From Tichowtungia aerotolerans (GTDB taxonomy: Bacteria; Verrucomicrobiota; Kiritimatiellia; Kiritimatiellales; Tichowtungiaceae): a stretch of DNA of 64,000 nucleotides. A program made the position numbers and the translations under genes. The stretch spans positions 310,001 to 374,000 of the forward strand of contig NZ_CP047593.1 in NCBI RefSeq assembly GCF_009905215.1. Direction: 5' to 3'. How positions within the stretch are numbered: the stretch's first letter is position 1; the number at the start of each line of letters is the position of its first letter. Shown in pieces: positions 11,782 through 21,348 of this stretch. The notes under the pieces are model-generated. The model was not told the origin of the DNA. It saw nothing but the letters and a program-made list of their open reading frames with translations, and searched no databases.

Positions 11782-11792
11782 TTCAAAGAACA
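11780..11792 (-). promoter_or_regulatory. boxA antitermination site before 23S
   Basis: The minus strand reads TGTTCTTTGAAAA, a close match to bacterial rRNA boxA, placed between tRNA-Ile and 23S as in other rRNA operons. BoxA RNA recruits NusB/NusE to prevent early termination. Confidence 0.7.
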
Positions 11793-11859
11793 CTTCCCCG
11801 AAGGGAAAAAATGTTGCGGCTGCTGTTCTGTGCGTCTGCCACCTTTACGAATAATAGAA

Positions 11860-11936
11860 TGGTGGGCGTGACAGGAATCGAACCTGTGACCTCATCCTTA
11901 TCAGGGATGCGCTCTAACCGACTGAGCTACACGCCC
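11860..11936 (-). tRNA. tRNA-Ile (GAT)
   Basis: A 77-nt cloverleaf with acceptor GGGCGTG/CACGCCC, anticodon loop CTGATAA giving anticodon GAT, a TTCGATTC T-loop and an encoded CCA. It is the second spacer tRNA, just before 23S. Confidence 0.96.
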
Positions 11937-11945
11937 CCCGGAAAT

Positions 11946-12021
11946 TGGTGGAGGTAGACGGGTTCGAACCGACGACATCCAGCTTGCAAAGCTGGCGCTC
12001 TACCAACTGAGCTATACCCCC
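11946..12021 (-). tRNA. tRNA-Ala (TGC)
   Basis: A 76-nt cloverleaf with acceptor GGGGGTA/TACCTCC, anticodon loop TTTGCAA giving TGC, and an encoded CCA. It lies 9 bp upstream of tRNA-Ile in the direction of transcription. The order Ala then Ile is the reverse of the more common Ile-Ala order. Confidence 0.96.
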
Positions 12022-12055
12022 GGTACGGTCCGACCGGCTCACTTCAACAGCCTTT

Positions 12056-12106
12056 TGAATGACTCTTTACGATATCCATTTCGATCCAGAAACGGTGCGA
12101 TTTGCT
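12056..12106 (-). other. 16S precursor processing stem, 3' arm
   Basis: This spacer segment (TGAATGACT...CCATTTCGAT...GGTGCGATTTG) is an imperfect inverted copy of 13833-13881 in the 16S leader. The two would pair over about 50 bp around pre-16S, as RNase III processing stalks do. Confidence 0.75.
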
Positions 12107-12225
12107 CTCATTACGTGGTGCTCCGGGTCGCTCCGGAGCGGCGACTCAAAGATTACTTTGAGCCGTTACCCTATCGATTGTCCGCCTGCGAATAAATGCA
12201 GACCGATTAGCAATCGATTCTCCTT

Positions 12226-13800
<1,575 letters not shown>

Positions 13801-13832
13801 TATATACGGAAACATTTTTTGAAACATAACTT

Positions 13833-13881
13833 AAACAAATCGCACCATTTCTAAATCGAAATGGTCATCGTGAGTCATTCA
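13833..13881 (-). other. 16S precursor processing stem, 5' arm
   Basis: Imperfect inverted partner of 12056-12106. It lies between boxA (13883-13895) and the mature 16S 5' end. Confidence 0.75.
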
Positions 13882-13882
13882 G

Positions 13883-13895
13883 TTTTCAAAGAGCA
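13883..13895 (-). promoter_or_regulatory. boxA antitermination site in the 16S leader
   Basis: The minus strand reads TGCTCTTTGAAAA, a strong boxA match, just upstream of the 16S processing stem. Confidence 0.75.
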
Positions 13896-13957
13896 AAAAA
13901 AACACCAACGAATTTTTCCCGCGCATCGCACGGAGCTTTCCCGTTGGAGCGGCGAGT

Positions 13958-13986
13958 AACCTACGCAAACTGCATCAGTCGGTCAA
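13958..13986 (-). promoter_or_regulatory. rRNA promoter P3 (proximal)
   Basis: On the minus strand TTGACC, a 17-base spacer, then TAGGTT, followed by a GC-rich discriminator (ACTCGCCGC). It is the nearest of three promoter-like sequences in the leader. GC-rich discriminators are typical of stringently controlled rRNA promoters. Confidence 0.6.
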
Positions 13987-14073
13987 CCGCTTTTTTGTTT
14001 TTTTATCAGATCAATTCCTGTTCGCTTTCCTGCCCGCTCATCGCGGCCTGTTTGGTTTCGAACAAGGCGGGTC

Positions 14074-14101
14074 ATCATACGCACATCAGTTCGTCATGCA
14101 A
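14074..14101 (-). promoter_or_regulatory. rRNA promoter P2
   Basis: On the minus strand TTGCAT, a 16-base spacer, then TATGAT and the discriminator GACCCGCCTTGTTCG. The segment from GTGCGTA through CCGCCTTGTTCG is repeated almost exactly at P1, so P1 and P2 look like a tandem duplication. Confidence 0.7.
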
Positions 14102-14116
14102 CCCGTTTTTTGATCT

Positions 14117-14129
14117 TTTTCAAAGAGCA
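14117..14129 (-). promoter_or_regulatory. Second leader boxA, between P1 and P2
   Basis: An exact second copy of TGCTCTTTGAAAA on the minus strand, downstream of P1 only. Transcripts from P1 would therefore carry two leader boxA sites, those from P2 and P3 one. Confidence 0.6.
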
Positions 14130-14186
14130 TTTCCTGTCCGCTTCAACCCGGTTTTGCAACCTGTTTTGTTGCGAACAAGGCGGCGT

Positions 14187-14214
14187 ATAGTACGCACAAA
14201 AACAAATCGAACAA
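14187..14214 (-). promoter_or_regulatory. rRNA promoter P1 (distal)
   Basis: On the minus strand TTGTTC, a 16-base spacer, then TACTAT, followed by ACGCCGCCTTGTTCG. AT-rich sequence lies upstream of the -35, as expected for an UP element. Confidence 0.65.
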
Positions 14215-14942
14215 CCCCTTTCTGTAAAAATCTGATCCTCATGACCAGAAAACACCAAAAACCCCAGTAAAAAGGAGAAAACAGCCTTCATATAAATTTG
14301 AAACAGAATAAAAAAATCGCAGTTTCCGAACAGAAACCCGGAAAACTTACGCTGCAAAACGTTCATCGAAAACATCTTACAGAACAATCCACGAAGAAAC
14401 ACACAGCGATGAAAATACGTAATCCATTCATTACGAGCTTCTTACAGCCGCACGCTCCGCTGACAACCCGGTCAAAAACACATGGAGTACATGCGTACAA
14501 AAGATCAAAATCAGCAATGGCGCATCTGTTTTAACGGAAAAAACGGAAACGCAAATTGAGATGATCAATTAATCATTGAGGATTAAGTGGTAAAACAACC
14601 TGCTTCAGCCATCCGAGAAAATCCTGAACAACCAATTTTGAAGTCCATGAAAATCAGCCGGAACAAACCGGGCAGAGGATGCCCCCCCCCTCCGCATCAA
14701 CAGGATTCTTCAAAGGAACAGAAGTGCTAACAGATCATACAGCCCTGCGTTTATCTGTCTAATTTTGGACACTCCGCCCGATTTTGATACGGGCTTAATA
14801 ATGACTCATGTCCTCGATGCCGCAGAAGACACGTGACCTGCAGATCCGGCAAAATCATTCATCAACGGACAGCCAGCTGAAAAGCCGGCGAACCAACAGC
14901 ACTCCCTTTGTTGCGGATTCGATCCGCCCAGAAGGGCTGTTA
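14215..14942. other. Intergenic region without a convincing gene
   Basis: About 730 bp between the rRNA promoters and the end of the SulP gene. It is AT-richer than the surroundings, with a run of nine C at 14682-14690 and a partly palindromic GATCAATTAATC near 14565. Short open frames here lack ribosome sites and compositional support. The first 100 bp may contribute UP-element DNA to rRNA promoter P1. Confidence 0.5.
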
Positions 14943-16598
14943 TTACCGTCCGAGAACCTCATTCATTCGAACAAGCGCTTCATCAATGGAGCGGCAGACG
15001 TTTTCCGGACCGACTTCAGCCAGAAACCCGGTCTGCCGAAACACATCCATAGGCTGAGGCCGCACACCCGAAAAGACCAGCTGCATATTTTTCTTACTGC
15101 ATTGTTTATGTAGATCAAGGAGCACATTGTGCCCTGTGGCATCAATGGCCGGAACATGCCGCATTCTCAGAATAATAACCCGGGTTGATTTTTCTTTTGA
15201 CTGGATCAGCTGACGGTACCGGTCAGCCGCACCGAAGAAAAACGGTCCCTGAACTTCATAAACCACAACGCCGGCCGGGAGATTTTTAACTCGATCCAGC
15301 CAACCGCTTTCTTCGCCATCGGGATCGTCGTAGAGCCCGGCGGTAATTTCACGGACCCCTCCGACATCTGCCATACGGCGAATAAAGAGCAGCGCTGCCA
15401 GGACAATTCCGACTTCAACCGCGACTGTCAGATCAATCAAAACCGTCAGGAAGAACGTGGTCAGCAGCACCAGCACATCGCTTCGAGGAGACTTCAGCAG
15501 CCGCACAAAGCGCCCGGCCTCACTCATCCCAGCGCTGACCACGACGAGAATTCCTGCAAGGGCCGCCAGCGGGATCATTCGGGCCACCGGCGCAAAAAAG
15601 AGCAGGACCAGCGCAAGCGTCACGGCATGAATCATTCCGGCGACCGGGGTTTTCCCGCCACTTTTAATATTGGTCGCCGTACGTGCAATGGCACCGGTGG
15701 CCGGAATTCCGCCAAACAGTGCAGACCCGATGTTCGCCGCCCCCTGCGCCACCAGCTCCATATTAGAGCGGTGCCTCCCCCCGGTCATCCCGTCGGCGAC
15801 GGTGGCCGAAAGGAGAGACTCAATTGCACAAAGGATTGCTATCGTAAACGCCGGCCCCATCAGAGCTTTGATTTCACCAAAAGACACACCCACCCACGAC
15901 GGCGCCGGCAAGGTACGAGGAAGATCGCCGAACCGACTGCCGATGGTTTCAACATCCAACCCCAACCCGCTGGAAACCAGCGTCGCGGCGACCATGCCGA
16001 TCAACAGCGCGGGCCAGCGAGGAAGCAACCGGCGGACTCCCACCACCAGCAGGATTGTTCCCACTCCGATTGCTGCAGCGGGCATCTGAACAGTGTCGAA
16101 ATGCCGAATATAAGTCGCCCACTTCGCAATAAAATCAGCCGGAAGAGCATCCACCTGCAGCCCAAACAAGTCTTTAATCTGAGTGGAGAAAATCACAACG
16201 GCGATTCCAGATGTGAAGCCGGTAACGACCGGAAATGGAATAAAACGGATCAAACCACCCATGCGCCCAAGCCCCATGGCGACCAGCATCAGGCCCGCCA
16301 TGGCGGTTGCCGTCGCCAGGCCGGCATAGCCGTGCTGAGCGACGATGCCGGAGACAATCACCACGAAAGCGCCGGTCGGCCCGCCAATCTGCACGCGGCT
16401 TCCTCCGAGAACGGATATCAAAAACCCGGCGACGACCGCCGTAAAGAGGCCCCGCTCCGGAGGCAGTCCTGCGGCGATGGCAAACGCCATCGCCAGAGGC
16501 ACCGCAACAATTCCCACCGTGACGCCCGCAATCAGGTCACTGCGAAAAACTGTACGGTTGTATTCGTTGAGAATGGAAAACAGCTTGGGCTTGAGCAT
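14943..16598 (-). CDS. SulP-family anion permease with STAS domain
   Basis: A 551-residue SLC26/SulP transporter. The N-terminal two thirds hold the multi-pass transport domain, with the family signature region 'IAGVTVGIVAVPLAMAFAIAAGLPPERGLFTAVVAGFL'-type sequence at about 23-60 and conserved 'QIGGPTGAFVVIVSGI' shortly after. The C-terminal STAS domain (about 440-545) includes 'IILRMRHVPAIDATGHNVL'. Family members carry sulfate, bicarbonate or other anions with Na+ or H+. The neighbours (an NhaD/ArsB-type carrier, EIIA/CBS regulators and a carbonic anhydrase 4 kb away) favour bicarbonate, but sulfate is not excluded. It appears to be the last gene of the minus-strand operon starting at 19740. 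Confidence 0.93.
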   Translation of the reverse strand: MLKPKLFSILNEYNRTVFRSDLIAGVTVGIVAVPLAMAFAIAAGLPPERGLFTAVVAGFLISVLGGSRVQIGGPTGAFVVIVSGIVAQHGYAGLATATAMAGLMLVAMGLGRMGGLIRFIPFPVVTGFTSGIAVVIFSTQIKDLFGLQVDALPADFIAKWATYIRHFDTVQMPAAAIGVGTILLVVGVRRLLPRWPALLIGMVAATLVSSGLGLDVETIGSRFGDLPRTLPAPSWVGVSFGEIKALMGPAFTIAILCAIESLLSATVADGMTGGRHRSNMELVAQGAANIGSALFGGIPATGAIARTATNIKSGGKTPVAGMIHAVTLALVLLFFAPVARMIPLAALAGILVVVSAGMSEAGRFVRLLKSPRSDVLVLLTTFFLTVLIDLTVAVEVGIVLAALLFIRRMADVGGVREITAGLYDDPDGEESGWLDRVKNLPAGVVVYEVQGPFFFGAADRYRQLIQSKEKSTRVIILRMRHVPAIDATGHNVLLDLHKQCSKKNMQLVFSGVRPQPMDVFRQTGFLAEVGPENVCRSIDEALVRMNEVLGR

Positions 16599-16614
16599 AA
16601 GTCATCTTCTTTCG

Positions 16615-17001
16615 TTAAATAACCCGTTCAACAGTTCCATCCCGATGAACAAAGAGCCCCTCCACTTCGGTATCGGGAAAACGATCTCTTAAATGAGCCA
16701 CCGCCACGCCGATTTTACGGCGCACTTCCTCATCGGTCAGAATATCCGGGCGCAGACCGGCTGCGAGAGCCAACCGCCTCGAAGCAGACGTTTGAAGAAA
16801 CGTTTCGATATGCCCGGACAGAGACTCCAGATCTGCCTGATCAACCTTATGAAAGAACAGATGCAGCGGATTCTCCGCGGTCATCAGGTCTATTCGCTCG
16901 GTCTCCCAGAGTTCTTTTAAGAATTCTTGTGCAAGATACTGGATCTTCGGATTATAACGGCACAACAGGACTCCGCCTGAGTGCATATTTTTCTTATTCA
17001 T
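16615..17001 (-). CDS. Small conserved-looking protein between two transporters
   Basis: A 128-residue soluble protein of unknown function, 16 bp upstream of the SulP gene and 25 bp after the NhaD/ArsB-like gene. The start at 17001 (MNKKNMHSGG) is preferred over further upstream codons because those overlap the preceding gene. It has no signal peptide or membrane segment. The N-terminal half is helical ('KIQYLAQEFLKELWETERIDL'), and the C-terminal half ends 'EGLFVHRDGTVERVI'. Its place suggests an accessory or regulatory partner of one of the transporters. I do not recognise the family. Confidence 0.75.
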   Translation of the reverse strand: MNKKNMHSGGVLLCRYNPKIQYLAQEFLKELWETERIDLMTAENPLHLFFHKVDQADLESLSGHIETFLQTSASRRLALAAGLRPDILTDEEVRRKIGVAVAHLRDRFPDTEVEGLFVHRDGTVERVI

Positions 17002-17026
17002 TTCATCACTCTTTGATTTATACGGA

Positions 17027-18328
17027 TTACAGGAAAAATCTGACATACAGATAGCAGTGGGCAACCAGCAGGGAGGCAATCATGAACGGGAACCCATATT
17101 TAGTGAACGACCAGAATGTGATCGGACAGTTATTGCGGTTCGCCATCTGAGAAATCACGACATTGGCGGATGCGCCGACCAGCGTTCCGTTTCCACCCAG
17201 ACAGGCCCCAAGTGCCAGCGCCCAGAAGAGCGGCTCGGAAATCTGGGCCTGAATCAGCAGCGGATCATCAATCCCCATCTGCTGAGCAAAAACCGGAATA
17301 ATCCCTTTCACCAACGGAATCATGGCCATCACCAGCGGAATGTTATCAACCAAAGCGGAAGCAATGGCACTGAACCAGAGAATCGTCAACACCGTCGCGG
17401 TCAGGTTGCCGCCGCAGAGATGCAGGATTCCGTCACCCATTTTTTCAAAGACATGATTATGCTCAAGAGCGGAGATCATCATGAAGAGCCCGGCAAAGAA
17501 AAGAATCGTATTCCACTCCACATGCATCAGGCAGTGGTGAATATCTTTTTTACAGACCAGCACCATCAGCATAGCTCCAGCAATGGCAATAATGCCGGGC
17601 TCGATGTTCAAAGCCCGGCTCGCAAAGAATCCGGCCAGAATCAGACCGAACACCACCAGCGCTTTTTTAAGGATCAGCGGCTGAAGAATGGCTTTCTCGG
17701 GGCGTGACTGGGAAATTCGCTTGCGGGTCTGTTCGGTGGTCTGAATCTGTTTGCGGAACATCAGAGCCATAACGCCCAGCAGAAGCACCATCATAACCAG
17801 CACCGGCGGACTGAGGTTGACCAGAAAGTCGTTGAACGACAGGTGTGTCTGCGAACCAATCAGGATGTTGGGAGGGTCACCCACCAGCGTGGCCGTACCG
17901 CCGATATTGGAAAACACGGCCTCCATAATCAGCACCGGAACCGCCGGCATTTCCAGCAGCTGGCAAAGCAGAATGGTAATCGGAGCCATCAGGATCACGG
18001 TGGTCACGTTGTCGAGAAAGGCAGACAAGACAGCCGTCAGCACCATAAAAAAAACAGTGATTAACAGGCCGTTTCCCCTGGCAAGGCGAGCCAGTCGAAT
18101 TGCCAACCATTCGAACACTCCGGTGTCCGTCAGTGTGTTCACCACCATCATCATTCCGACCAAAAGAAAAATCACATTCAGATCAACGGCAGACAGCGCG
18201 TCTTCATAATGAACCAGATGAAGCCCGATCATCAGACCGGCACCGATCAGCGCGGCAATGGTTTTGTCAATCAGTTCAGTGGCAATGAAAAAATAGACCA
18301 CCAGAAATATTATAATAGGAATCAACAT
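17027..18328 (-). CDS. NhaD/ArsB-type ion transporter (IT superfamily)
   Basis: A 433-residue inner-membrane carrier with about 10-12 hydrophobic segments. Recognisable features are 'VDLNVIFLLVGMMMVVNTLTDTGVFEWLA', the helix-break 'SAFLDNVTTVILMAPITI', 'GGTATLVGDPPNILIGSQTHLSF' and the mirrored second half 'SALVDNIPLVMAMIPLV' and 'LGGNGTLVGASANVVI'. The two DN motifs and paired GT(L)VG loops are typical of the ArsB/NhaD/citrate carrier superfamily. It could be a Na+/H+ antiporter that keeps the sodium gradient for the adjacent SulP permease, which is inference. Arsenite export is less likely without ars genes. Confidence 0.9.
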   Translation of the reverse strand: MLIPIIIFLVVYFFIATELIDKTIAALIGAGLMIGLHLVHYEDALSAVDLNVIFLLVGMMMVVNTLTDTGVFEWLAIRLARLARGNGLLITVFFMVLTAVLSAFLDNVTTVILMAPITILLCQLLEMPAVPVLIMEAVFSNIGGTATLVGDPPNILIGSQTHLSFNDFLVNLSPPVLVMMVLLLGVMALMFRKQIQTTEQTRKRISQSRPEKAILQPLILKKALVVFGLILAGFFASRALNIEPGIIAIAGAMLMVLVCKKDIHHCLMHVEWNTILFFAGLFMMISALEHNHVFEKMGDGILHLCGGNLTATVLTILWFSAIASALVDNIPLVMAMIPLVKGIIPVFAQQMGIDDPLLIQAQISEPLFWALALGACLGGNGTLVGASANVVISQMANRNNCPITFWSFTKYGFPFMIASLLVAHCYLYVRFFL

Positions 18329-18344
18329 CAGAAAACCTCACTGC

Positions 18345-19262
18345 TTAGTAGTTAATGACGTTATTGAGCACGGTTCCCTGATCAATGGCTCCAACCCAAT
18401 GACCGTCCGCGTCTGTCACATACAGTTTATTAAAACGAAGAATTGCCAGATCGAACACGATCTCCATCAGCGTGTAGTCCAACGGAACCGTGCGAAACCT
18501 GTCTGACATCACATCCACAGAAGGAATGTTCCGTTCGTCCTCAAAATATTTTTCGAAGGGATCGAATTCCGCGATAAATGAGACACTCTTGAGCTTGGCA
18601 AAAAAATCCGGAAGGCCATAGCGGAACAGGCTCTCCGAAGTGATTTCCCCAACGATTCGTTTCTGGGAATCCAGCACAGGCACCGCACGCAGATGGTCAC
18701 GGGCCATCATATAAGCACATTCAGAGATCAAGGTATCCTCTTTCACACTCCAGCGCGGCAGCCGCATAATATCGCGCGCGCAGACCGGACCGTCGATTCG
18801 CAGTTCGCTTCGACGGAACAGATTCCGAAGCATATCCGAATTCTCTGCATTAAAGACGCTCTCCCGCATCGCGACATCGGATAACTTTCGGGAAAGCTGC
18901 GCCATGATTTTCAACGAAATAGACGGATCAATGGTCGGAACGAGAATCAGGCAGACAATCCGCACCGGCTCGTCCTCAAACAGAACCGGTTCCGGCAAAA
19001 CCCCCAAAGCAAAGAAAGCCCGGTTTAAATTCTCCAGTCGGGCGTGCGGAAAGGCTATTTCCTTGCCGACAGCGGTTGTCCGTTGATGTTCACGCTCAAT
19101 CAGAGCGTTTAAAATATCTGCTTCGCTCAGTTCAGGGTTTGCATCCATGAACTCTCGAGTGCAGAAGGTTTTCAGCATTTCCTCAAACACTTCATCGCGT
19201 GTTCGAGATGTCAAACCGGTCTGCCAAGAAATCAGGTTGACGGTATAATCCAACACATTCAT
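18345..19262 (-). CDS. PTS EIIA-like domain fused to a CBS pair
   Basis: A 305-residue cytoplasmic regulator. Residues 1-150 are an EIIA domain of the fructose/nitrogen (PtsN) type, with the phosphorylatable histidine in 'GKEIAFPHARL' (H73). Residues about 160-305 carry two CBS motifs ('RDIMRLPRWSVKEDTLISECAYMM' and 'VDVMSDRFRTVPLDYTLMEIVF'), domains that usually bind adenine nucleotides. It lies 16 bp before the NhaD/ArsB-type gene in the same direction. No PTS permease or HPr is nearby, so it probably senses phospho-relay and adenylate state and controls the adjacent transporters rather than carrying sugar. Confidence 0.88.
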   Translation of the reverse strand: MNVLDYTVNLISWQTGLTSRTRDEVFEEMLKTFCTREFMDANPELSEADILNALIEREHQRTTAVGKEIAFPHARLENLNRAFFALGVLPEPVLFEDEPVRIVCLILVPTIDPSISLKIMAQLSRKLSDVAMRESVFNAENSDMLRNLFRRSELRIDGPVCARDIMRLPRWSVKEDTLISECAYMMARDHLRAVPVLDSQKRIVGEITSESLFRYGLPDFFAKLKSVSFIAEFDPFEKYFEDERNIPSVDVMSDRFRTVPLDYTLMEIVFDLAILRFNKLYVTDADGHWVGAIDQGTVLNNVINY

Positions 19263-19275
19263 CTCATATCTCCAT

Positions 19276-19740
19276 TTATAAAGCAGCAGCCTTATTCTGC
19301 AGGTAGTACGACAGAATATGCTTTGCTTCCAGCGTACCGATCAGTTTTTCGTCCTCATCAACCACAGCAATCTCTCGAATATTATTCTGCTCCATCATGT
19401 TCAGAACCGCGCCCAGCTTGGTGGTCAAAAAAACCGCCGGAGCGTCTTCGGCAAGCTCGCCGCCCTGTCGGGAATTCAGCATAAAAGCCTGCGCCGGAAG
19501 CATCTCTTCGGCGTCCTCTTCGTTCTTCGACAGGCGAAGAAGCTCCATAGCAATCTGTTTTGCCTGAATCACACCGCACAGATGTCCCTCCAGATCATTC
19601 AGGTAGACCTTATAGCGGTCTGATGTACACAGCATTTGAGCCAGTTTCTCCAACGATGTAGATGCATCGGCCGTAAGGCAGGATGTGTTAATCAGCCGGG
19701 CAATATCCCGCACCGTTGTTTTTTCCAGATTGGATTTCAT
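19276..19740 (-). CDS. Stand-alone CBS-pair protein
   Basis: A 154-residue protein consisting of two CBS motifs. The first is around 'LINTSCLTADASTSLEKLAQML...YKVYLNDLEGHLCGVI' and the second around 'APAVFLTTKLGAVLNMMEQNNIREIAVVDEDEKLIGTL'. A 25-residue acidic linker joins them. It is the first gene of the minus-strand transport operon, with AAAGG before the ATG, and lies 13 bp ahead of the EIIA-CBS gene. It may form a heteromer with that protein. Confidence 0.88.
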   Translation of the reverse strand: MKSNLEKTTVRDIARLINTSCLTADASTSLEKLAQMLCTSDRYKVYLNDLEGHLCGVIQAKQIAMELLRLSKNEEDAEEMLPAQAFMLNSRQGGELAEDAPAVFLTTKLGAVLNMMEQNNIREIAVVDEDEKLIGTLEAKHILSYYLQNKAAAL

Positions 19741-19855
19741 TTTAGCCTTTCAAATTTATTCGGAAACAATGGACAGCCTCCCTGATCAAAGAGGCACAAC
19801 AGAGCACAGGCGCAGTCTCAACAGCTCATGTGCATTCAGAGTCATTGAATCCGGT

Positions 19856-20161
19856 TTAAATGCGAAAAGGCATTATCCAGCCGGAAGGATTAACCAGCGG
19901 GCGCTGATCCTCCGAAAAATTTATAAAACAACAGAAATCAAAACATTGCCGCAGACAATATTCACTGCAGACAAACAGAACAAAAGATTCCCCGCCCTCT
20001 CCTGTAATGCATTTCTCTTCAAAGATTTCGACAATTTCTTCATCCACCGGCATAAACTGCCGCGGAGCCTTGCCCGTCTCCAAACAGCAAAGGCCCGAAA
20101 ACAGCAAGCCCAGCGCAATCAGCAGACACCACAGAAATGAAAATATACCGGAAAACTTCAT
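19856..20161 (-). CDS. Possible small exported cysteine-rich protein
   Basis: A 101-residue open frame whose first 30 residues form a convincing signal or anchor segment ('IFSFLWCLLIALGLLFSGL'). The rest is acidic and has seven further cysteines (for example 'CSEYCLRQCFDFCCF'). No ideal lipobox and only a weak ribosome site are visible, and I know no family for it. It stands alone between the CBS operon and the cytidine deaminase gene. It may be spurious. Confidence 0.35.
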   Translation of the reverse strand: MKFSGIFSFLWCLLIALGLLFSGLCCLETGKAPRQFMPVDEEIVEIFEEKCITGEGGESFVLFVCSEYCLRQCFDFCCFINFSEDQRPLVNPSGWIMPFRI

Positions 20162-20299
20162 ATTCAGGCCTGAAAACAGAGATAACAACTGCCCTAAAAA
20201 ATCACAAATTGGGGCAATGTATGCGAAATTTTCAACCAGACGCAAGCAAATAGCTACAAAAAACAAGGAAGCGATCGCGCCTAATTCATGACAGGAAAA

Positions 20300-20695
20300 C
20301 TAATCAATCAGCTTGAAACGGTTCGGAAGAAGAACTGTGAGACAGATCACTTCATAATCATCCAGGGCATCCGCAGTTGCCACATACACTGAAAATTCCT
20401 CGCGGCAGAACTCGCTAAGCACCTGCCGGCAGGCGCCACAGGGGTATGGCACCCCTTCCCCATCCGCAACCACAGCCATAGCCACAAAATCACGCCGTCC
20501 GGCGGCAATCGCAGAAAAGACCGCCGTACGCTCCGCGCAGTTGGTCAGCCCATAGGATGCGTTTTCAATGTTGCATCCAGTAAAAACAGTTCCGTCAGCA
20601 CAAAGCAGTGCTGCCCCCACTTTGAAACCGGAATACGGCGCATAGGCTTGACGCGCGGCGGCGCGAGCCGTTTCCAGCAGTTCCGGAGGTTTCAT
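20300..20695 (-). CDS. cdd: Cytidine deaminase
   Basis: A 131-residue homotetrameric-type enzyme that deaminates cytidine and deoxycytidine to uridine and deoxyuridine for pyrimidine salvage. Zinc ligands and the catalytic glutamate are visible: C53 and E55 in 'NCAERTAVF', and C86 and C89 in 'PYPCGACRQVL'. The substrate motif 'CNIENASYGL' (41-50) is intact. ATG 20695 overlaps the stop of the carbonic anhydrase gene (ATGA), which fixes the start and shows translational coupling. Confidence 0.95.
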   Translation of the reverse strand: MKPPELLETARAAARQAYAPYSGFKVGAALLCADGTVFTGCNIENASYGLTNCAERTAVFSAIAAGRRDFVAMAVVADGEGVPYPCGACRQVLSEFCREEFSVYVATADALDDYEVICLTVLLPNRFKLID

Positions 20696-21348
20696 TCGGC
20701 GGCTCCGAGCTCTTTGGCAATAGCGGTTTTGTAGATCGAGGAGAGTTCTTCCGGCGCACGAACGCAAATATTGAGATCGTGCAGCAGCCCGTTTTCGAGG
20801 CTGTAGACCCAGCCGTGCACCGCCAGCTCCTGTCCGCGCTTCCAGGCATCCTGAATGATGGTGCTGCCGCAGACGTTGGCGACCTGCTCAATCACATTCA
20901 GCTCACAGAGCTTGTTGCGGCGGTCTTCGAATTTCTCGATGCCGTCGAGAGCATCTTCGTGTTTTTTGTACACGTCGCGCACGTGACCGAGCCAGTTATC
21001 AACCAGCCCTTTCGGGCTGTCGTTCATGGCGCCTTCGACTCCGCCGCATCCATAGTGACCGCAAACAATGATGTGTTTGACCTTCAGAAAGTCGACGGCG
21101 TACTGGATCACAGACAGACAGTTCATATCCGTATGGACCACAACATTGGCTATGTTGCGGTGAACAAACACCTCCCCCGGCGGAAGATTGATGATCTGAT
21201 TGGCCGGCACCCGGCTGTCGGAACAGCCGATCCATAGATATTCCGGATTCTGCTGATTCGAGAGTTCCTTGAAGAACTCCGGATCCTCCGCGCTGATTTT
21301 ATCCGCCCACTCCCGATTGTTTTCAAACAAATGACCTAATATTCTCAT
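20692..21348 (-). CDS. Beta-class carbonic anhydrase
   Basis: A 218-residue enzyme interconverting CO2 and bicarbonate. Zinc ligands C42, H98 and C101 and the Asp-Arg dyad (D44, R46) are present in 'CSDSRVPAN' and 'CGHYGCGG'. It is similar in length to E. coli Can. It sits between purine nucleoside phosphorylase and cytidine deaminase with 4-bp overlaps on both sides, an odd setting for this enzyme. It may supply or use bicarbonate moved by the SulP permease encoded further along the same strand. Confidence 0.96.
   Translation of the reverse strand: MRILGHLFENNREWADKISAEDPEFFKELSNQQNPEYLWIGCSDSRVPANQIINLPPGEVFVHRNIANVVVHTDMNCLSVIQYAVDFLKVKHIIVCGHYGCGGVEGAMNDSPKGLVDNWLGHVRDVYKKHEDALDGIEKFEDRRNKLCELNVIEQVANVCGSTIIQDAWKRGQELAVHGWVYSLENGLLHDLNICVRAPEELSSIYKTAIAKELGAAE

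Noticed and set aside
14298-14534. A 78-codon open frame upstream of the rRNA promoters
   Set aside because: It lacks a ribosome site, is rich in Lys, Thr and His from AT-rich DNA, and lies in a region without other coding signals.
14682-14690. Run of nine C as a phase-variation tract
   Set aside because: No gene or promoter spans it, so slippage would have no visible effect; it could also be a sequencing artefact.
17027-18328. Arsenite efflux pump ArsB
   Set aside because: The fold fits, but there is no arsR, arsC or arsA nearby, while the neighbours are anion transport and CBS regulators.
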